From Fomitopsis serialis (taxonomy: Eukaryota; Basidiomycota; Agaricomycetes; Polyporales; Fomitopsidaceae), in assembly GCF_022376445.1 (NCBI RefSeq), contig NW_025955104.1, positions 43,288 to 107,287 on the forward strand: a stretch of 64,000 bases of DNA, read 5' to 3'. Positions 59,801 through 64,000 of the stretch are shown in pieces. The translations under genes and the position numbers were made by a program. The notes below the pieces were generated by a model, which saw only the letters and a list, made by a program, of their open reading frames with translations, was not told the DNA's origin and searched no databases. How positions within the stretch are numbered: the first letter of the stretch is position 1; each line of letters opens with the position of its first letter.

Positions 59801-60408
59801 CTAACAGGACACGGTACCTCGATATGGTACCAGGCTCGGAGAGTCGAAACCAACCCACGGTGTATCGGGTACCGGCGCATGCGTGAGCCAATGATTCATA
59901 TCGGCGCGCGTGGAACACTCCGGTTTGGGTGGGGCTGGGTGGGAGTGATCTGCAAGGTACGTCGGCGCCGAGCGTGGCGACCCGGTGGTGACTACATAAA
60001 CGGACTCCTCCTCGGGGAAGTCGGGCTCATCAACGATCACTTGTGCTGTCCGTGCGATCATCCGCGCGATCAACCGCTCTTGCTAGCCGGCGTTCTTCGT
60101 GAGCGGTGGGTCTCACCAACGCCTGGTATGCTTTCTAGTCGGGACATTAATGTGTCAGAGATGAAGATTGAATGCGAGTGCGTCTTGACGAGCCTCACAC
60201 CATGAAGCCCGAGATGTACAGTTTACAGATGACACCATCCCGCAAAATCGCGCCAATGCCAGCGGACTGATATCGCATAAGCTTGATCTGGTGCGCGCAT
60301 GTAGTAGAAGGACGCATTTCTTGTTCTATAGAGGACGCCAGTCAATGTATCATCTATATCAAACTGCTTGGACGACGCCGACATACCGAACCGTGACACC
60401 GCCCACAT
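59801..60408 (-). CDS. possible hypothetical gene, exons uncertain
   Basis: Two minus-strand frames look coding by composition: 60408-60223 with FDIDDTLTGVLYRTRN and YYMRAPDQAYAISVRWHW, and 60073-59801 with AQVIVDEPDFPEEESVYVV and an end TPWVGFDSPSLVPYRG. I could not find a clean intron between them; the GTGAGACC..GGCTAG candidate is only 36 bp. No family recognised. Confidence 0.3.
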
Positions 60409-60786
60409 CTTCTGTCATGGCTTCGTGCAAACTCGGCGTGAAGCACTCGGTTCTTCGGTACTTCCCTCGTCCTCAACTAGATGGTTGGGATCTATTATTG
60501 CACTCACAAGCTTTGCGCTTCAGTATAGTCGAGCTCGGTGGAAATGCTCCGTGGCCAGTCACTGTACGTCAATATCGGTAGCTTCAGCATATGATCGACT
60601 ACTCGAGGACGGGATCGGAACCCAAGCGTGCATGCCAACTGAACCAAGCTCATACACATGTTAACTCCTTCAAGATCTCCTGCAGCAGGTCGGGACAGAC
60701 CTAACTCGAAAAATATCAATGAGCCTTCCGCAAAGAGCGGGCTTAAGTGGCATGAACACACGTACACTCTGCATGTTATTCAGTGA

Positions 60787-61393
60787 CTACAGCTCCTTAC
60801 GGATGCCTTCGAAGGCGTTCACCGCCGAGTTAACCTCTTGTGGGTTCTGCGGTCATACGGGTCAATGATGGGCTGCGATCGATCATGTTCATGGCGACAC
60901 TGACCACATTGAACCCAGCTTTCTGAGCGACATTCTCGACGCCACTGTCCAGCATTTGATTCTCGAACGAGGTGCTTCCACCGCTCGAATTGCCTCCCAA
61001 TCCTCCACCGGACGAACCGCCCATGCCTCCGCCACTGCTGCTGAACTCGCTGCTTCCGCCACCGCCGTAGCTGTTGTTTCCACCGCCGATGCCGCCGCTG
61101 CCAGTGCCACTTCCGTAGTTGTCGTTCGCCCCACTGAAGCCGCCTCCCATATTACTTCCACTGTTATTGTTGTTTCCTCCGCCGTTGTTGCCCCCGTAAT
61201 CGTTGTTTCCGCTGGCCATACCGCTGCTGTTGCCGTAGCTGTCGTCACCTCCACCACCCACGCCGCCGTTAGCGCCGTAACCGTTGTTACCACCGCCCAT
61301 CCCCCCACTCATCCCACCTCCCATGCCTTCACTGTTTCCGCTACCGTAGCTATCGTTGTTGCCATAGCCACCGTTGTTGCCGTAATCACCCAT
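60787..61393 (-). CDS. small Gly/Asn/Ser-rich protein with conserved C-terminal segment
   Basis: Exons 61393-60905 and 60846-60787, 182 residues. About 135 residues are Gly/Asn/Ser/Tyr repeats (DYGGNNGGG, GGGSSGG). The tail FENQMLDSGVENVAQKAGFNV then NPQEVNSAVNAFEGIRKEL is helical. The tail start parallels the LDKGIESIGSKVGYNV segment of the protein at 21505-22067, and in both genes an intron lies directly after the NV pair in phase 0. No signal peptide or membrane helix. The low-complexity body could drive phase separation or surface coating; this is speculation. The antisense frame is also open because of GGC/GCC repeats and is not a gene. Confidence 0.8.
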
Positions 61394-61699
61394 GACGAGT
61401 AGGAAATATTAGCGCGGAGTATAGTCGCACCTTCACAGAGAGAGCTTGGCGTGTCCTAACGATAGCAGCAGACATCATGGCTCTTCTATAGGTCGACAGG
61501 CAGGCACAGTGGTGAGGAATGCTGACAAGAACAAGGGCACGGACATCCTTGAATCCATGACTGTGACGTATTGGATAAGGCACGTACTCTTGTATGACAG
61601 CGGCGCGCCCCGCACGAGAACTTGTGACCGATGACGCTCGTTCTTGCTGACGAGACTTGGACGAGACGGTTTATTACCTGGGAATATGCAAGTGATCAC

Positions 61700-62650
61700 G
61701 CTCAGCGACCACGTTCACAGGTCGGCGCTTCTGCTCTCGACCCCGGGCCTGCGAACAAGGTCTGAGATTGAGAGGCCAAGGAATCTGGATGGACAAGAAT
61801 AACTGAGGCACACCTGACACGATATACGTTGACGTGAGAACGTTCCGCTCCAGTTATTGGAAGCCAAAAAGCAGTGGCCGGCCTTATCACAGAGCGACAT
61901 TCGGTATGCGGTGAAGATGGTCGGGGGCAGCAACCACCGGATACCTGTGCATGCTTCACCAAGGCTAGGGCCTCTGGTATCTGATGCAAAGATATTGGAA
62001 TGTTCAGGACGGATAAAATGCGCCGTATGATGCTCGGAACCGAAAACGTCCACAAGGAAGCTCACCTCGCAAAATAATCTTCACATACATGGAGGGCGAA
62101 GAGGCATGGGGCGCCGACAACATGTCGGTTGGGAACGAAGGACTGTTGACACACCAATCGCAGCCTTGCGCATACTTAGGCATTCGCTAACCAACCGAAA
62201 TACCAATCCACTACCATACCAAATGTTACAGGATGCGATGTGATTAACACAGATGACTTACTATCTTTGCGAATCATGGCCCTCATTCGTTCCCGTGTTC
62301 TTCGACGTCGTTATCTCATTTCTGGCTGCCACTGAATACACCAAGCTGACATGATCTGAGCGTTCGAACCATGCAAGGACGTCAGCGCCAGTTGCTTCGG
62401 CCCATTGCTTGTTCCATGGCACGGCCCGTAAGCTGGACTGCAATGGTACAGCTGTGGTACATAATGAGCGCTCATCGAAAGTCAGTATACCTATGAGGTC
62501 CAGCATCAGCGTTGCATTGTATTCGTGGATGCGACGTATCCGTCTTGCGATTCCCTGGTTCGCACCAGCTACGCGAGAGTGATCAGACTCGGAAGTTAGC
62601 TCCCGTGTTGCAATTGAGTCGGATTGTACGCGCCTACGCTTATGTAGCAT
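61700..62650 (-). CDS. possible hypothetical gene, structure unresolved
   Basis: The first exon candidate, 62650 to about 62265, reads NATLMLDLIGILTFDERSLC and LRAVPWNKQWAEATGADVLA and ends at a GTAAGTC donor. A middle stretch near 62180-62070 reads YAQGCDWCVNSPSFPTDML and SMYVKIILRG before GTGAGC. Further frames to 61702 are open. The phases between these parts are not settled. It may be a real multi-exon gene or a relic. No confident family. Confidence 0.35.
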
Positions 62651-64000
62651 CAGCCTTCATAATACAGTAATATGTACGCTTCGCGACTGCAGGTTCAGTA
62701 CTCGGTATTTTCTACGCGTTTGGACAGTGACTCCACTCACATCTTCAGGCGGTGCCCGGTGTCATATCTGCCTGTACCGCGCACAGCCACTGGCACTGGT
62801 ATGGAATGCCCGCTAGAGTGTTCATCACGTCACCAGATACTAGGCTTCCAGTCAACTTCGTGGATAATGGGAGCTTCGCAGCCCAGCCCCAGCCCAAAGC
62901 AGTCTACCCGCGGTTCTTCTCAGTAAGCCGCGGAGACGAACGTCAAACGTCAAACACTTCTGAGCTACATATGTATGATCGCTCGATTGCCGGGCTGCGT
63001 GTCTTTGATCGGCCTGGCTGTTACTAGTGTTCAAGGAGGCGGCAGATGCCTGTCAGAGGGGAGTTGTCTTCAAAGGAAAATGAAACAATGTATTTGTCAG
63101 ATGTGAATTCGAGCAGCAGGGAACCATAGAACGCACGGCATCGAAGCTAAGCACAGGCTGTACGCAATACAGCGACTCTAGTGAGCTTGCGCAAGGAAGT
63201 ATGCGGTAGGAGAGACATCGCGGAGGGTCGTATTGGCCACAATCACGCCCCATAAGTCACAGGCAAAGAGTTTCTTGAGGCGTATGTCGGCGCAGATTCT
63301 CGTAGGCATAGTGTGACGTGTCCTTAGCTATGCCCTCGATAGAGTTTGGACTCTAAGAGTAGTTACGTACAACCTGTACCAATACGAGTTGGAGATACAA
63401 TGATCAGCGGGCTGGGAGAGTCCATGGTTTGGAAGTAAGTTGTCACCAGGGTCCAGCACACTTGCGAGTTCTGAGAGTTCTCCGAGGTCGCGACGCGCCG
63501 TGCGTGACGTGGTGACGAGACACGTGGTTTACGCTACATGATTGGTTCGTTGAAGGTTCCTTCGGCAACAATTGTCTTTAAGCGCGTGCGTCCACAACTT
63601 GCCCAGCACAACGGATCCTCCAACTTCCCTACAAGTACGTACTTGTGACTTGCAGACATTCAAGGCGAATTTGTGAGTCTGTTGATGCGCAACCAGACTC
63701 AGCCACGGACTGCTAATCTTCTCTATCAGACCCTGAACATTCGCCTGAAGCGGACCTCTTCGAGGGAGGGACTCGGACATCATAAGGCGTAGCTTGACTA
63801 CGTCCAGAGCATACCAACGCCCGAGTATTGGCCTGTCCTGACATAAGAAACGATCAAAATTTGGCGAAAGTCCGCGAATCTGTGCTTGCGAAGATAACTG
63901 CGCCTTCATTTATTGTGTGAGTCTGGACCCTCACCGTACGTCAAGGAACTTGGTTGACCGCCTTGTCGAGATTGCGGCGCAAATTGCTATCCTAAAATAG
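62651..64000. other. right-edge region, no confident gene
   Basis: A 126-codon minus-strand frame at 63529-63909 (e.g. SPNFDRFLCQDRPILGRWYA, LIEKISSPWLSLVAHQQ) has fair composition and could be an exon of a gene extending past the edge, but it has no motif I can name. Confidence 0.3.

Noticed and set aside
60889..61402. Ala/Thr/Val-rich frames on both strands across the Gly-rich gene
   Set aside because: Shadow frames of GGC/GGT repeat codons; the exon model ending GIRKEL explains the region.

Overview
The window reads as nuclear DNA of an agaricomycete (mushroom-forming) fungus. Genes are split by many 50-75 bp introns with GT..AG ends and CTRAY-like branch sites, coding GC is above 50%, and the neighbourhood holds basidiomycete hallmarks: a DUF6535 membrane protein, a family of small seven-helix-like integral membrane proteins, and an F-box protein. 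Gene models below were assembled by hand: splice sites were chosen so that phases close and conserved family motifs continue across introns.

Layout. 1-1.4 kb: DUF6535 gene leaving the left edge. 2.4-4.0 kb: LanC-like (LANCL) protein. 4.5-5.6 kb: basic Ser/Pro-rich protein ending in a hairpin. 6.5-16.3 kb: accessory block with membrane-protein paralogues A and B, two tandem Old Yellow Enzyme genes and, between them, a probable decayed fourth membrane paralogue. 16.8-20.9 kb: housekeeping pair RAD17 (checkpoint clamp loader) and 3-hydroxyanthranilate dioxygenase. 21.5-22.1 kb: Gln/Gly-rich small protein. 22.8-30.8 kb: second accessory block with an unknown protein, an SDR pseudogene, membrane paralogue C (inverted near-copy of B), repeated relics and two SDR genes. 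33.2-35.1 kb: VHS-GAT trafficking adaptor. 36.1-37.1 kb: a 1,055-bp non-autonomous DNA element with 160-bp terminal inverted repeats. 37.7-39.0 kb: F-box protein. 40.6-43.6 kb: V-ATPase subunit E and an Aro8-type aminotransferase. 44.9-48.6 kb: small or unknown proteins. 49.6-55.0 kb: convergent MCM10 and UBA2. 56.5-64 kb: an unknown protein, a Gly/Asn-rich protein related to the one at 21.5 kb, and weakly supported ORFs.

How the parts relate. The housekeeping genes (RAD17, HAAO, VMA4, ARO8, MCM10, UBA2, VHS-GAT) are unrelated neighbours. The accessory blocks are shaped by local duplication: four membrane-protein copies, two OYE copies, three SDR copies and scattered relics lie within 25 kb, and one SDR copy was destroyed by a deletion that looks microhomology-mediated. 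A technical caution runs through the window: seven places in three genes lack exactly one base relative to the obvious reading frame, nearly all at G/C runs, which looks like consensus error rather than biology. No obviously new defence or biosynthetic system is visible. The most novel items are the paired low-complexity proteins with a shared C-terminal motif, the long-TIR element and the OYE/SDR/membrane-protein duplication zone.
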